40,609 nt of DNA from an uncultured Bacteroidota bacterium. GTDB lineage: Bacteria > Bacteroidota > Bacteroidia > Bacteroidales > WCHB1-69. Position numbers and translations under genes: made by a program. Under the pieces are notes generated by a model that saw nothing but the letters and a program-made list of their open reading frames with translations, ran no database searches and was not told where the DNA came from. The stretch lies in the NCBI GenBank assembly GCA_902770735.1, contig CACXUB010000004.1, positions 1 to 40,609 of the forward strand, read 5' to 3'. Positions 40,517 through 40,609 of this stretch are shown piece after piece (positions within the stretch are counted from its first letter, which is position 1; each line of letters starts with the position of its first letter).

Positions 40517-40609
40517 ATGAAAAAGTACATTTTCATATTATTTTGGACATTGTTTGTAGTATTTGATTCTTCTGCTCAAATCAGAATAGATTGCAATACA
40601 AAAGAATTG
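40517..40609 (+). CDS. Secreted protein, N-terminal fragment (runs off the window)
   Basis: Thirty-one codons are open to the window edge. MKKYIFILFWTLFVVFDSSAQ is a typical signal peptide with cleavage after SSAQ or SSA. The next residues (IRIDCNTKEL) are too few for a family call. It is AT-rich like the gene at 39166 and lies directly behind repeat copy 2. It is not visibly similar to the 39166 product beyond the signal peptide. Confidence 0.7.
   Translation, partial: MKKYIFILFWTLFVVFDSSAQIRIDCNTKEL

Overview
The window looks like a chromosomal segment of a high-GC member of the Bacteroidales. Many genes are preceded by the Bacteroidetes -7 promoter box (TAnnTTTG, usually followed by C), there are no obvious Shine-Dalgarno sequences, and the gene set includes gldH, ricT, a Bacteroidetes-type LpxD, GH92, M64 and M49 enzymes and a lysine-fermentation locus. 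Core genes are GC-rich with strong G/C at third codon positions. Several accessory genes are clearly AT-richer.

Layout. 1-2560: D-lysine 5,6-aminomutase alpha (kamD, broken or chimeric at its 5' end), a small unknown gene and kamE. 2613-9072: kdsA, an AT-rich four-helix-bundle gene, a TMTC-like membrane/TPR protein, an M64 peptidase, a MNT-HEPN pair and folD. 9084-18918: SPOR protein (-), mntP (-), wlbA-like oxidoreductase (+), the tig-clpP-clpX chaperone/protease cluster (-), secG and a TPR gene (-), and an MFS sugar transporter (+) convergent with an SF1 helicase (-). 17092-22470: a minus-strand block read as ricT, gldH, RecB-type nuclease, SF1B helicase; the nuclease start overlaps the gldH stop. 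22748-28516: a PLP decarboxylase, SRP RNA, a tsaC/YciO-like gene, mnmE and thrS (-). 28662-38616: GH92 mannosidase (-), efp, lpxD, a small unknown gene (-), glnS (-), an M49-like peptidase lipoprotein and recF. 38714-40609: tRNA-Pro, tRNA-Arg, a strong terminator, then an AT-rich accessory region.

Two features stand out. First, thirteen intergenic gaps carry short tandem arrays, mostly of strict 7-bp period (6 or 14 bp in a few). They fall into about five sequence families that recur at unlinked sites and often abut start or stop codons. One four-helix-bundle gene, AT-rich and foreign-looking, is flanked by such arrays in inverted orientation, like a REP/RAYT-style unit. Second, the right end holds two 148-bp direct repeats, 1390 bp apart with 3 mismatches. 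Each contains a promoter box, a complete 15-codon ORF (MFNGLR[A/T]KVGGN[T/A]KK) and a leader that can pair in alternative ways, and each lies upstream of a different secreted-protein gene. Between them lies a 20-codon remnant of an AAA-ATPase-like gene that stops exactly where a 10-bp inverted-repeat end begins.

Functionally, the core genes cover translation (thrS, glnS, efp, mnmE, tsaC-like, tRNAs), protein quality control and export (tig, clpP, clpX, secG, SRP RNA), envelope biogenesis (kdsA, lpxD, wlbA-like, gldH), DNA repair (recF, helicase/nuclease) and amino-acid or glycan catabolism (kam genes, decarboxylase, GH92, peptidases).
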